A stretch of DNA of 64,000 bases from Metallibacterium scheffleri. GTDB taxonomy: Bacteria; Pseudomonadota; Gammaproteobacteria; Xanthomonadales; Rhodanobacteraceae. Both the position numbers and the translations under genes were made by a program. Of this stretch, positions 8,961-20,513 are shown in pieces. The stretch is taken from contig NZ_LDOS01000002.1 of the NCBI RefSeq assembly GCF_002077135.1, forward strand, positions 1,699,865-1,763,864, read 5' to 3'. How positions within the stretch are numbered: the stretch's first letter is position 1; each line of letters starts with the position of its first letter. The notes beneath the pieces are model-generated. The model saw only the letters and a list, made by a program, of their open reading frames with translations, searched no databases and was not told where the DNA came from.

Positions 8961-10112
8961 TCAGGGCGTGACCAGCAGCCGCTCGGCGATGGCGGAAAAC
9001 AGTCCCGGCAGACGTTCGAGCTCATCCAGTGCGATGTGCTCATCGACCTTGTGGATGCTGGCGTTGAGCGGGCCCAGTTCCACCACCTCGGCGCCCAGCG
9101 GGGCGATGAAGCGCCCATCCGAGGTGCCGCCGCCGGTGCTCAGTTCGGGCTTGATGCCGAGTTGCTGCTGCAGCACCGCGCACACCGCGCGTCGCAGCGG
9201 GCCGTCCTGGGTGAGAAATGGCGTGCCGCTCTGGCGCCAGTCGATCTGGTAATCGAGACCATGCCGGCGCAGCACCGACTCCAGCCGCGCGCGCAATTCC
9301 TCTGGCGTGCTGGCGGTGCCGTGGCGGAAATTGAATACGGCCTGCAGCGTGCCGGGAATCACGTTGTCGGCGCCGGTGCCGGCGTTGAGGTTGGAGATCT
9401 GGAAGCTGGTCGGCGGAAACGCCAAGTTGCCGGCGTCCCAACGCATCGCGGCCAACTCGGCCAGCGCTGGCGCGGCCTGGTGGATGGGGTTGCGCGCCTT
9501 CTCCGGATACGCCACGTGGCCCTGCACGCCGCGTACCCGCAGCGTGCCGGTGAGCGAACCGCGCCGGCCGATGCGGATCAGATCGCCCAGGCGCTCACGC
9601 GAGGACGGTTCGCCGACCACGCACCAGTCGATGCGCTGCCCGCTCTCGCGAAAATGCTGCGCCACGCGGCGCACACCGTGCTCGGCGATGCCCTCCTCGT
9701 CGCTGGTCAGCAGCAGCGCCACGCTACCGGCGTGGTGCGCATGCCGCGCGACAAAATCCTCCAGCGCCACGCACATCGCCGCCACGCTGCCTTTCATGTC
9801 GGCGGCGCCGCGCCCATACAACCTGCCGTCGCGCACAACGGGCTCGAACGGCGGGCTCGCCCAGGCCGATTCCGGTCCGCTGGGCACCACATCGGTATGC
9901 CCGAGGAACACCAGCACCGGACCATCGCCACCATGCGTGGCCCACAGGTTTTCGACCTCGCCGAAAGGCAGCGCCGTGCAGCGAAACCCCGCACGCGCCA
10001 GCCGCGCCGCGAGCAGCGCCTGGCAACCGGCATCGTCCGGCGTCACCGAACGACGGCGGATGAGCTCCTGGGCAAGTTCGACGACGTCCGACACGACTCC
10101 TCCGACGCGCAT
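8961..10112 (-). CDS. dapE: Succinyl-diaminopimelate desuccinylase
   Basis: This ~383-residue M20-family zinc hydrolase removes succinate from N-succinyl-LL-diaminopimelate in the lysine and peptidoglycan pathway. The metal and catalytic segments are all visible: [27 protein letters not shown], the substrate-binding [13 protein letters not shown], and a final histidine segment [10 protein letters not shown]. The start could be the ATG at 10112 ([11 protein letters not shown]) or the GTG at 10094, which has GGAGGA just upstream; I kept the ATG. It is probably the first gene of the run through lptE to rlmH, with 68 bp before lptE. Confidence 0.94.
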   Translation of the reverse strand: MRVGGVVSDVVELAQELIRRRSVTPDDAGCQALLAARLARAGFRCTALPFGEVENLWATHGGDGPVLVFLGHTDVVPSGPESAWASPPFEPVVRDGRLYGRGAADMKGSVAAMCVALEDFVARHAHHAGSVALLLTSDEEGIAEHGVRRVAQHFRESGQRIDWCVVGEPSSRERLGDLIRIGRRGSLTGTLRVRGVQGHVAYPEKARNPIHQAAPALAELAAMRWDAGNLAFPPTSFQISNLNAGTGADNVIPGTLQAVFNFRHGTASTPEELRARLESVLRRHGLDYQIDWRQSGTPFLTQDGPLRRAVCAVLQQQLGIKPELSTGGGTSDGRFIAPLGAEVVELGPLNASIHKVDEHIALDELERLPGLFSAIAERLLVTP

Positions 10113-10375
10113 GCGCGGGCCATGGCCTGGCCACTGCGCAAGCATCCGCAGGCAGCATGACGAACGCAAGCACCATGGCATGAGGCCAGCGCTCCCGATC
10201 CCGTATCCGCCGCATGCGACGACGCCATGGCGGGTGCGCACCGCCGCGGCCGGCGCCGCGACGCCGCCACCGCGCAACCTTACCGGTTCATTACGGCGTG
10301 CGCGGGCGATCGATCTTGTCATCGTGCGCAGGCCAGACTTGCGCACCACGTCCGGCTCTACCGAGGAATCCCGCC

Positions 10376-11395
10376 ATGCATGCCCTGGTTTCGCGCCTCC
10401 CACACCTCGCTTTGCTCAGCCTGCTCGCCTTGCCGATGGCGGCCGCGGCGACGCCGCCGGCCACCACGCTGCTGCGCATTCCCGGCGGCGCGCAGGGCCT
10501 GGGTTTCGACGACATCGGTTACGTCGCCGCGCTGGATCGCATCGTGGTGCCGGCCGCGCAAAGCGGCGCGCTGGTGCTGATCGATCCGCGCGATGACGCA
10601 CTGCGTGTGCTGCCCGGCATCACCCCGGCCGGTGGCGCCGGCAAGGGGCACGACGCCGGCACCACCTCGGCCAGCTATGGCGCGGGCCTGCTGTTCGCCA
10701 GCGACCACGACGCACAGGCGCTGCTGGCGGTGAATCCGGTCAGCGGCACGGTCGTTGCGCGCGCCGCGCTGGCCGCGCAGCCCGACTACGTACGCTACGT
10801 GGCGCCGCTCCGGCAGGTGTGGGTGAGCGAGCCGCACGCACGCCAGATCGAGCGCTTCGCGGTCAGCACGGGCGCACATCCGGCGCTGCGCCGGCTGGGC
10901 GTGATCGCGGTGCCGGGCGGCCCCGAGTCGCTGCTGATCGACGCCGGCACGGGCATGGCCTACACCAACCAGTGGCGCGACCACACCCTGGCAATCCCGC
11001 TGCGCGATCCGCACGTGGCCGCACGCTGGCCCAATACCTGCACCGGCAGCCGCGGCCTGGCGCTGGATGCCGCGCAACACACGCTGTTCGTCGGTTGCCA
11101 GGAAGGCAAGGTGGTGGCGCTCGATCTCGACGCCAACGGCAGGATCATCGCCAGCGCGCCGGTGGGCGCGGGCGTGGACATCATCGCCTGGAATCCGCTG
11201 CTCCGGCATCTGTATGCGCCAGGCGCGATCAGCGCAACCATGACCGTGCTGGGCTACGACGGCCACGGGTTCACCGCCCGCGCCAGCGTGCCCACCGCCG
11301 CGCACGCCCACTGCGTGACCACGGATGCGCGCCACCAGGCATATGTGTGCGATCCCGGCGCCGGCGCGCTGCTGCTGTACCGCGACCCGCGCTGA
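10376..11395 (+). CDS. Exported YncE-like beta-propeller protein
   Basis: This 339-residue protein has a signal peptide ([18 protein letters not shown]) and a seven-bladed-propeller-like series of repeats, for example [56 protein letters not shown] and [18 protein letters not shown]. Relatives are annotated as YVTN/YncE-family proteins in the periplasm, mostly without known ligands. The ATG at 10376 is preceded by GAGGAA, a good ribosome site. The 263 bp upstream, between it and dapE, should hold divergent promoters, but I see no clear box. Confidence 0.75.
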   Translation: MHALVSRLPHLALLSLLALPMAAAATPPATTLLRIPGGAQGLGFDDIGYVAALDRIVVPAAQSGALVLIDPRDDALRVLPGITPAGGAGKGHDAGTTSASYGAGLLFASDHDAQALLAVNPVSGTVVARAALAAQPDYVRYVAPLRQVWVSEPHARQIERFAVSTGAHPALRRLGVIAVPGGPESLLIDAGTGMAYTNQWRDHTLAIPLRDPHVAARWPNTCTGSRGLALDAAQHTLFVGCQEGKVVALDLDANGRIIASAPVGAGVDIIAWNPLLRHLYAPGAISATMTVLGYDGHGFTARASVPTAAHAHCVTTDARHQAYVCDPGAGALLLYRDPR

Positions 11396-11501
11396 CGACC
11401 CGAGCCAACGCCGCGGCGCATCGCAGCGCGCGCGACACTGTCAAGCTTGCCGCTCCCGTGGGCGCTGGCTAGGCTCTCGTGATTGCATCACGCGGATCGC
11501 C

Positions 11502-14500
11502 ATGAGCCCGGGCTTCATCCATCTGCACGTCCACAGCGAATACGCGCTGACGGACTCGATCATCCGCATTCCCGACAAGCCCGAGTACGGCGATCCGGCC
11601 ACCGCGCCACGGCCCAACCTGATCAGCCACGCGCGCCGGCTGGGCCTGCCGGCGCTGGCGCTGACCGACGACAGCAACCTGTTCGCGCTGATCAAGTTCT
11701 ACAAGGCGGCGCAGGCCAATGGCATCAAGCCGATCGCCGGTTGCGACATCTGGCTGCGCCACGACGGCCACGGCGAGGCGCGGCGCCTGACCCTGCTGTG
11801 CCAGGACCACGCCGGTTATCTGAATCTGTCGCGACTGATCTCGCGCGCCTGGCGCGAGGGCCAGCAGGGCGGCCGCGCGATCGTCGCCGAGCACTGGCTG
11901 GATGGCGCCAGTGACGGCCTGATCGCCCTCGCCGGCCATGCCAGCGCGCTGGCGCAAAGCGCACTGACCGATCAAGCCGACAGCGTGCTGCTGCAGCGCC
12001 TGCGCCAACGTTTTCCCGAGCGCCTGTATCTGGAGCTGACGCGCTGCGGACGCGCGCACGAAGAAGACTGGATCGGCGCCGCGCTGGCGCTGAGCGCGCG
12101 CCACGACCTGCCGCTGCTGGCCAGCAACGACGCGCGTTTTCTCGAACGCGAGGATTTCGAGGCGCACGAGGCGCGCGTGTGCATCCAGCAGGGCCGCGTG
12201 CTGGCCGATCCCAAACGCCCGCGCGAGTACAGCCCCGAGCAGTACCTGAAATCCACGCGCGACATGCGCGCGCTGTTCGCCGATTTGCCCGAGGCGCTGG
12301 ACAACAGCGTCGAATTGGCCAAGCGCTGCAACCTCGAACTGCACTTCGGCACCTATCACCTGCCCGCGTTCCCGACCCCGCCGGGGGTCACGCTGGAGCA
12401 ACACATCAGCGCCAGCAGCAGCACGGGCCTGGCGCAGCGCCTGGCGCGCCACGGCGCGGCCGGCACGCACACCGAGGCCGATTACCACGCGCGCCTGCGT
12501 ACCGAGCTGGACGTGATCGTGCGCATGGGTTTCGCCGGTTATTTCCTGATCGTGGCCGACTTCATCAACTGGGCCAGGCGCAACGACATCCCGGTGGGTC
12601 CGGGGCGCGGCTCCGGCGCCGGCTCGGTGGTGGCCTGGGCGCTGGGCATCACCGACCTGGACCCGCTGCAGTTCGGGCTGCTGTTCGAGCGTTTCCTCAA
12701 TCCCGAACGCGTATCCATGCCGGATTTCGACGTGGACTTCTGCATGGACCGCCGCGACGAGGTGATCGATTACGTGGCGCGCAGCTATGGCCGCGACCAG
12801 GTCAGCCAGATCATCACCTACGGCAGCATGGCGGCCAAGGCCGTGGTGCGCGATGCCGGGCGCGTGCTTGGTCACGGTTACACCTTCGTCGATTCGATCG
12901 CCAAGCTCATCCCCAACGCACTGGGCATCTGTCTGGCCGATGCGCTGGGCGAATCCGATGAAGCCGCGAAAAGGCCGGATCTGGTTTCCGCCGAGCTGGT
13001 GCAGCGCAACCGCGACGAGGACGAGGTGCGCGAGCTGCTGCGGCTGGCGCGCACGCTCGAGGACCTGGTGCGCAATGCCGGCAAACACGCCGGCGGCGTG
13101 GTGATCGCGCCGGGCCCGCTCACCGATTACTCGCCGCTGTACGCCGAACCGGGCGGCGGCGGCCTGGTCACGCAGTTCGACAAGGACGACGTCGAGGCCG
13201 TGGGCCTGGTCAAGTTCGACTTCCTCGGCCTGCGCACGCTGACCATCATCGACTGGACGGTGAAGGCCATCAATGGACGTCGCACCGGGTCCGGCGAAGC
13301 GCCGCTGGACATCACGCGACTGCCGCTGGATGACCCCGCGCCCTACGAGCTGCTCAAGCACGCGCGCACCGTCGCGGTGTTCCAGTTCGAATCGCCGGGC
13401 ATGCAGCGCATGCTCAAGGAAGCCAAGCCGGACCGCTTCGAGGACATCATCGCGCTGGGCGCGCTGTTCCGCCCCGGCCCGATGGACCTGATCCCCAGCT
13501 TCGTCGCGCGCAAGCACGGCCGCGAGCCGGTGACTTATCCCGACGCGCGCGTCGAGCCGATCCTGCGCGAGACCTACGGCATCATGGTCTACCAGGAGCA
13601 GGTGATGCAGATGGCGCAGATCGTCGGCGGCTATTCGCTGGGCAACGCCGATCTGCTGCGCCGCGCGATGGGCAAGAAGAACATCGAGCAGATGGCCAGG
13701 GAACGCGCCAAGTTCATCGCCGGCGCGGCCGCGCACGGGGTCGAGGAAAACAAGGCCGATGCGATCTTCGACCTGATGGAGAAGTTCGCCGGCTACGGCT
13801 TCAACAAGTCGCACGCCGCGGCCTATGCGCTGGTCAGCTACCAAACCGCGTGGCTGAAGGCGCATTACCCGGCCGAGTTCATGGCCGCGACGTTGTCCTC
13901 GGACATGGAGAAAACCGACAAGATCGTCACCTTCCTCGACGAATCGCGCGCGCTGGGCTTGAGCATGCTGCCGGCGGATGTCAACGCTTCGGCGTGGATG
14001 TTCGTGGCGGTGGATGCGCGCAACATTCGCCATGGCCTGGGCGCGCTCAAGGGCGTCGGCCGCGCGGTCAGCGAAGCCATCGCGGCGGAGGCCGCGCGCC
14101 AGCCATTTCGCGATCTCGGTGATCTGTGCCGGCGCGTGGGCAGCACGCGCGTCAACAAGCGTGTGCTGGAAGCGCTGATCCAGTCCGGCGCCTGCGACGC
14201 GCTGGACGCCGATCGCGCCACGCTGTGGGCGCAGATCCCCGACGCCTTGAAAGCCGCCGAGCAGCATGCGCGCGCCGCCAGCGCCGGGCAGCACGGCCTG
14301 TTCGGCGGCGATGACGATGCGCCCGAGCCGCTGCCGCGCCCGCGCGTGCCGGCGTGGACGCTGGAGCAGCGCCTCAACGGCGAGCGCGCGATTCTGGGCT
14401 TTTATCTCAGCGGTCACCCCACCGATGCCTGGCGCAGCCTGTTCGCGCAACTGGTGCCCTGCGCGCTGGGTGACATCGCCAGGGAGTGGAAGCCGCCACC

Positions 14501-15032
14501 CGAGGCGCGCAACGGGCGTCCGCTGGATGTCGCCTGGACCGCCGCCGGGCAAGTCGTCGACGTGCGCCGCCGCCGCGACGACCTGGCCATCGTGCAACTG
14601 GAGGACGCCAGTGGCAGCCTCGAGGTCATCGTCGCGCAGGAAGTTCTGCAGGAAGCCCAGGCGCTGCTGGTGCCGGGTGCGCTGCTGGTGGTCGAGGGTG
14701 GGCTGCGCATGAGCGATTTCGGTCTCGGCCTGCGCGCGCGGCGCGTGCACACGCTGGACGACATCTGCCGGCGCCGTGGCCGCCTGCTGCGCGTGCAGGT
14801 GCAGGACGTGCAGCGCGGTTTCGCAGCGGCGCTGTCCAGCGCACTGGCGGCGTGGCGCGGCGGCAGCGCGCGCGTATTGCTCACCGGCTATCGCAATGCG
14901 CAAGGCCAGGCCGACGTGCTGCTCGACGATACCTGGGCGGTGACCGCGCACCCGGATCTGCTGCGTGCGCTGGCGCAGATGCCGGGCGTGATGCAATGCG
15001 AGTTGCTGCTCGCGCGCGGCACCGAAGGTTGA
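11502..15032 (+). CDS. dnaE: DNA polymerase III alpha subunit
   Basis: This 1176-residue replicative polymerase is close to the length of E. coli DnaE. An N-terminal PHP domain (FIHLHVHSEYALTDSIIRI) comes first. The palm follows with GPGRGSGAGSVVAWALGI and the catalytic PDFDVDFCMDRRDEV, which carries two of the metal-binding aspartates. The fingers and helix-hairpin region come next (GYGFNKSHAAAYALVSYQTAWLK), then an OB fold near residue 1000 (VDVRRRRDDLAIVQLEDASG). The ATG at 11502 is where family similarity begins; the frame is open further upstream. accA follows 57 bp downstream, as in many gammaproteobacteria. Confidence 0.97.
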   Translation: MSPGFIHLHVHSEYALTDSIIRIPDKPEYGDPATAPRPNLISHARRLGLPALALTDDSNLFALIKFYKAAQANGIKPIAGCDIWLRHDGHGEARRLTLLCQDHAGYLNLSRLISRAWREGQQGGRAIVAEHWLDGASDGLIALAGHASALAQSALTDQADSVLLQRLRQRFPERLYLELTRCGRAHEEDWIGAALALSARHDLPLLASNDARFLEREDFEAHEARVCIQQGRVLADPKRPREYSPEQYLKSTRDMRALFADLPEALDNSVELAKRCNLELHFGTYHLPAFPTPPGVTLEQHISASSSTGLAQRLARHGAAGTHTEADYHARLRTELDVIVRMGFAGYFLIVADFINWARRNDIPVGPGRGSGAGSVVAWALGITDLDPLQFGLLFERFLNPERVSMPDFDVDFCMDRRDEVIDYVARSYGRDQVSQIITYGSMAAKAVVRDAGRVLGHGYTFVDSIAKLIPNALGICLADALGESDEAAKRPDLVSAELVQRNRDEDEVRELLRLARTLEDLVRNAGKHAGGVVIAPGPLTDYSPLYAEPGGGGLVTQFDKDDVEAVGLVKFDFLGLRTLTIIDWTVKAINGRRTGSGEAPLDITRLPLDDPAPYELLKHARTVAVFQFESPGMQRMLKEAKPDRFEDIIALGALFRPGPMDLIPSFVARKHGREPVTYPDARVEPILRETYGIMVYQEQVMQMAQIVGGYSLGNADLLRRAMGKKNIEQMARERAKFIAGAAAHGVEENKADAIFDLMEKFAGYGFNKSHAAAYALVSYQTAWLKAHYPAEFMAATLSSDMEKTDKIVTFLDESRALGLSMLPADVNASAWMFVAVDARNIRHGLGALKGVGRAVSEAIAAEAARQPFRDLGDLCRRVGSTRVNKRVLEALIQSGACDALDADRATLWAQIPDALKAAEQHARAASAGQHGLFGGDDDAPEPLPRPRVPAWTLEQRLNGERAILGFYLSGHPTDAWRSLFAQLVPCALGDIAREWKPPPEARNGRPLDVAWTAAGQVVDVRRRRDDLAIVQLEDASGSLEVIVAQEVLQEAQALLVPGALLVVEGGLRMSDFGLGLRARRVHTLDDICRRRGRLLRVQVQDVQRGFAAALSSALAAWRGGSARVLLTGYRNAQGQADVLLDDTWAVTAHPDLLRALAQMPGVMQCELLLARGTEG

Positions 15033-15055
15033 TTCTTCGATGCGGGACCTGCCGT

Positions 15056-15061
15056 TATACT
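15056..15061 (+). promoter_or_regulatory. Candidate -10 box for accA
   Basis: TATACT, preceded by GCCGT, lies 29 bases upstream of the accA ATG in the short dnaE-accA gap and matches TATAAT at five of six positions. A -35 box at the right spacing is not convincing (TTGATT is too far away), so accA may also be read through from dnaE. Confidence 0.4.
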
Positions 15062-15089
15062 ACCGGCCTTTCTTGTCGAACGGCCTCGA

Positions 15090-16049
<960 letters not shown>

Positions 16050-16245
16050 GTTCGCGCGCCAGTGGTTCACCCTGCTTGATCGCACGTCCTGCGTGAATGG
16101 GAACCCGCGCCGCGGCAGCGACACGGAACAGGGCAACCTTGCCAGGCGCCACGCAAGAACAGGCGCTCACGCGCAACACGCGCTCAGGCAAGTGCATACC
16201 CCCAAGCCGCGCCATGCACCCATCATCGGCAACGCGCGCCGAAAC

Positions 16246-17271
16246 TCAGGCCGCCGCGCGCGTCTGCAGGCGTTCGATCAGCGCATCGGCGAAGCGCTCG
16301 CTGCTGCCGCTGCCGCCCAGATCCGGGGTCATGCGCGGGTCGGCCGCCGCCAGCGTGGCGCGGATCGCCGCGCGCACGCGCGTGCCCTGCGCCACTAGAT
16401 CGAGATGATCGAGCATGTCGGCCGCGGCCAGCAGCAGCGCGCAGGGATTGGCGATGCCCTTGCCGGCGATGTCCGGCGCCGAGCCGTGCACGGCCTCGAA
16501 AATCGCCGCGCCGCTGCCGATGTTGGAGCCCGGCGCCAGACCCAGGCCACCGACCAAGCCGGCGCAGAGATCGGACAAAATGTCGCCAAACAGGTTGGTG
16601 GTGACGATCACGTCGAACTGCTCGGGGCGCATCACCAGTTGCATGCAGGTGTTGTCCACGATCATCTCGTTGCAGGCGATCTCGGGGTAATCCCTGGCGA
16701 TCTCGCGCGCCACGTTGAGGAACAGGCCCGAGGTGGTCTTCATGATGTTGGCCTTGTGCACCACGGTGACCTTCTTGCGGCCCTTGCGCCGCGCCAGCTC
16801 GAAGGCATAGCGCACGATGCGCTCGGAGCCGCGCCGCGTGATGCGGATGATCGACTGCGCGGTTTCGCCGTCGGCCGACACCGTCTGGCCCTCGCTGAGG
16901 TAGGCACCCTCGGTGTTCTCGCGCACGGTGAGGATGTCGATGCCGCTGTAGCGCGCCTTGGTGTTGGGGAAGCTGATCGCCGGGCGCACGTTGGCATACA
17001 GGTCGAAGCGCCGGCGCAGTTCGACATTGAGCGACGAGAAGCCATCGCCGATGGGCGTGGTCAGCGGACCCTTCAAGGCCACGCCGCAGGCACTGATCGC
17101 ATCCAGCGTGGCTTGCGGCAGCAGCTCGCCCTGTGCTTCCAGCGCGGCCATGCCGGCTTCGGCGAAACGGTAGTCCAGACCGCAGCGCAGGCTGTCGAGC
17201 ACACGCAGTGTGGCCTGCACGATCTCCGGGCCGATGCCGTCGCCGCGAATCACCGCAATGGTCTTGCTCAT
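16246..17271 (-). CDS. Isocitrate/isopropylmalate-family dehydrogenase, probably NAD-dependent isocitrate dehydrogenase
   Basis: This 341-residue beta-decarboxylating dehydrogenase has the nucleotide-entry motif IRGDGIGPEI, the substrate loop VRENTEGAYLSEGQ, the catalytic lysine region (VTVVHKANIMKTTSGLFL), the metal site TTNLFGDILSDLCAGLVGGLG and a C-terminal HGSAPDIAGKGIANP. Members of this size with RENTEG usually oxidise isocitrate to 2-oxoglutarate with NAD+, as in other Xanthomonadales. Homoisocitrate or 3-isopropylmalate are alternative substrates, but no leu or lysine genes are nearby. The ATG at 17271 begins MSKTIAVIRGDG. It converges on accA across ~195 bp in which I see no clear terminator. 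Confidence 0.85.
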   Translation of the reverse strand: MSKTIAVIRGDGIGPEIVQATLRVLDSLRCGLDYRFAEAGMAALEAQGELLPQATLDAISACGVALKGPLTTPIGDGFSSLNVELRRRFDLYANVRPAISFPNTKARYSGIDILTVRENTEGAYLSEGQTVSADGETAQSIIRITRRGSERIVRYAFELARRKGRKKVTVVHKANIMKTTSGLFLNVAREIARDYPEIACNEMIVDNTCMQLVMRPEQFDVIVTTNLFGDILSDLCAGLVGGLGLAPGSNIGSGAAIFEAVHGSAPDIAGKGIANPCALLLAAADMLDHLDLVAQGTRVRAAIRATLAAADPRMTPDLGGSGSSERFADALIERLQTRAAA

Positions 17272-17423
17272 GGAATGCACCTCGGGGCACATATGCGCCC
17301 GCACAGCCCGCCATTATCGGCGAGGGCGGCGGTCGCGCTCAAGGCACGCCGGCAGCAGCGCACAGCGCGGGTTTACCCGCAGCGGCGGCTGCGGCAGACT
17401 CGCGGCTCATCGAGGAGGCCCGC

Positions 17424-17861
17424 GTGTCGTCGTCCAGCATTCTGCTTGCCAGCGCCGGCGCACTCCTGCTGCTCGCGCTTGGCGCCATGTTGCAACTGCT
17501 GCGGCTGCGCCGCCGCGGTGCGCTGCTGCAGGATCTGCACGCGCTGGCCGATGCGCAGGAAACCGCGTTGCGCGCGCTGCGCACGCAACTGGCCTCGGCA
17601 CACGCCGAGATCATCACGCTCACCGATCAACCTGCGCCGTACGCCGACGCGGCCGCGTTCACCGCCGCGCTGCGCGAGCAACTGGCGCATCGCCTTTGGC
17701 TGCGCGACCACGCCGCGCGCGCACCGCTGCCCGAGTTGCGCCAGGCGCTGCGCGATTGGCGTGGCAGCGCGCGCGCGCTCAGCGAGGATGCCGCCGCGCT
17801 GCGCGCCGCGCAGCACGAACTGACCCGCGCCAGTCACCAAGGCATCTCTCCAAGCCCATGA
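17424..17861 (+). CDS. Membrane-anchored coiled-coil protein of unknown function
   Basis: This 145-residue protein has one N-terminal membrane helix (ILLASAGALLLLALGAMLQLL), then a basic turn (RLRRRG) and a long alanine-rich amphipathic helix rich in L, R, E and Q that should form a coiled coil in the cytoplasm. I do not recognise a family. The start is a GTG at 17424 with a strong GAGGAGG six bases upstream. It overlaps the maf gene by ATGA, so the two are probably co-translated. Confidence 0.6.
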   Translation: MSSSSILLASAGALLLLALGAMLQLLRLRRRGALLQDLHALADAQETALRALRTQLASAHAEIITLTDQPAPYADAAAFTAALREQLAHRLWLRDHAARAPLPELRQALRDWRGSARALSEDAAALRAAQHELTRASHQGISPSP

Positions 17862-18439
17862 ATCGCAGCCTGATCCTCGCCTCGACCTCGTCCTATCGCG
17901 CCATGCTGCTGCGCCGGCTGCTCGACGACTTCCAGCAGATCGCGCCGGATTGCGACGAGCATGCCCTGCCCGGCGAGGCGGTGGCCGCGCAGGCGCAGCG
18001 TCTGGCCGCGGCCAAGGCCGCGAGCGTGGCCGCACGCCATGCCGATGCGCTGGTGCTGGGCTCGGACCAGCTTGCCGAACTGGATGGCCAAGCCGTAGGC
18101 AAGCCCGGCACGCATGCTGCCGCGCACACGCAGCTCGCCGCCGCCAGCGGCCGCACGCTGCGGTTTCATACCGCGTGGTGCCTGCTCGACGCGGCCTCCG
18201 GCCAGCGCTGGCAGGGCTGCGATGTGACCCGCGTAAACTTCCGCGCGCTGGCAGCGCCCGAGATCGAGCGCTATCTGCAGCGCGAACGCCCCTACGACTG
18301 CGCCGGCAGCTTCAAGAGCGAAGGTCTGGGCATCGCCTTGTTCGAGCGCATCGACAGCAGCGATCCGACGGCGCTGATCGGCCTGCCGCTGATCGCGCTG
18401 GCGGCGGCGCTGCGCGCGGCGGGCCTGCCGGTGCCCTGA
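17858..18439 (+). CDS. Maf-family nucleotide pyrophosphatase, YceF (Maf-2) type
   Basis: This 193-residue protein hydrolyses modified nucleoside triphosphates; the YceF branch prefers 7-methyl-GTP. Visible motifs are LASTSSYRAMLLRRL, VLGSDQLAELDG (the SDQ catalytic segment) and SFKSEGLGIALFERIDSSDPTALIGLPL, the last being the YceF rather than YhdE signature. Its ATG lies inside the stop of the upstream gene. The TGA stop at 18437-18439 touches a palindromic element related to the others in this window. Confidence 0.92.
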   Translation: MNRSLILASTSSYRAMLLRRLLDDFQQIAPDCDEHALPGEAVAAQAQRLAAAKAASVAARHADALVLGSDQLAELDGQAVGKPGTHAAAHTQLAAASGRTLRFHTAWCLLDAASGQRWQGCDVTRVNFRALAAPEIERYLQRERPYDCAGSFKSEGLGIALFERIDSSDPTALIGLPLIALAAALRAAGLPVP

Positions 18440-18524
18440 GCGGCTGGGAACAAATCGCCCACCCGCTGCGACCGTCGCCAAACGCCCATGCCGACGGCGG
18501 TCGAATTTTTCCCAGCCACTGAGC
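18438..18524. repeat. Palindromic repeat element, divergent form, on the maf stop codon
   Basis: Inverted ends GCGGCTGGGAA (from 18440) and TTCCCAGCC (to about 18517) enclose an inner hairpin (CGACCGTCG and CGACGGCGGTCG). The layout resembles the long elements at 902-1057 and 52402-52560: TGA at the edge, a GGCTGNGAA arm, and a TTTTTC arm near the far end. The sequence itself is clearly diverged. Confidence 0.5.
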
Positions 18525-18612
18525 CCGCACGCCCGCATCCTCACGCGCAGCACACCCGACACCGCGCGGTCACCGCTAGACTCGATCTTCCCAGCACTCC
18601 CGGATCGCCCGC

Positions 18613-19553
<941 letters not shown>

Positions 19554-19557
<4 letters not shown>

Positions 19558-20513
19558 GCCTGCTGGCGTCGCTGCGCGCGCGCCTCGCGCGGCGTCACCC
19601 CAGCCTGCTGCGCCAGCGTCCGCGCGAGGCGCTGCCGATCGAACTCGGCCAGCGCCGCATCTACGTGGTGCCCACGACCTTCGGCATCGGCTTCGGCGCC
19701 ATGCTCATCGTCATGCTGCTGGGCGCGCTGAACTACAACAACAACGCCGCGCTGCTGCTCACCTGTCTGCTCGGCGCGGCTTGTGCGCAAAGCATGTACG
19801 GCGCGTTTCGCGCACTGCACGGCCTGCGCCTGGAGGCGATCCGTGCCGGGTATGCCGAAGCCGGACAGATGCTGCGCGTGGAACTGCGTTTCACCGCGCC
19901 ACGGCGCGCGCACGCCGGTCTGTGCCTGCATGTCGACGCCACGCGCCACGATTTCAGCATCGCGGCCGACACCGCGCTGAGCCTGCCGATCAACCTGCAC
20001 ACCGGGCGCCGCGGCTGGCTGGACCTGCCCGCGCTCAAACTCGAGAGCACCTGGCCATTCGGCCTGTTTCGCGCGTGGAGCTGGTTGCGCCCGGATGGGC
20101 GCGTGCTGGTGTATCCGGCGCGCGAAGCCGCGGGACCGCCGCCGCTGGGCAGTGGCGCGGAGTCCATGCCGGCGCCGCGCAGCCATGAACTGGGCGAGGA
20201 TTACGCCGGGCTGCGCGCCTACCAGCCCGGCGATTCGCCGCGCCGCATCGCCTGGAAGGCCAGCGCGCGCAACGCCACCCTGCTGCTGCGCCTGCACGAA
20301 CCGCCGGATGCGCAGGCGCTATGGCATCTGCGCTGGAACGCGCTGCGCGGGCTCGACTCCGAAACCCGCATCATGCGCCTGGCGCGCTGGGTGGACGAAG
20401 CGCAACGCGGCGGCCAGCGCTGGCAACTGGACCTGCCCGCGCAAAGCCTCGGCCCGGATGCCGGCAGCGCGCATTACCACGCCTGCATGAGCGCGCTGGC
20501 GTTGCTGCCATGA
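19554..20513 (+). CDS. DUF58 domain protein of the moxR operon
   Basis: This 319-residue protein has two adjacent membrane segments near residues 40-80 (VVPTTFGIGFGAMLIVMLLGALNY, LLLTCLLGAACAQSMYGAF), then a soluble part with the DUF58 signature GEDYAGLRAYQPGDSPRRIAWKASARN near residue 220. DUF58 proteins have a von Willebrand A-like fold and are thought to work with the neighbouring MoxR ATPase. Its start overlaps the moxR stop and its stop overlaps the start of the transglutaminase gene. Confidence 0.9.

Noticed and set aside
11469..14996. A 1175-codon open frame antisense to dnaE
   Set aside because: High-GC third positions keep the opposite strand free of stops. The frame has no recognisable motif and dnaE is complete on the other strand. 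The same holds for long antisense frames over the TonB receptor, mutS and ileS.
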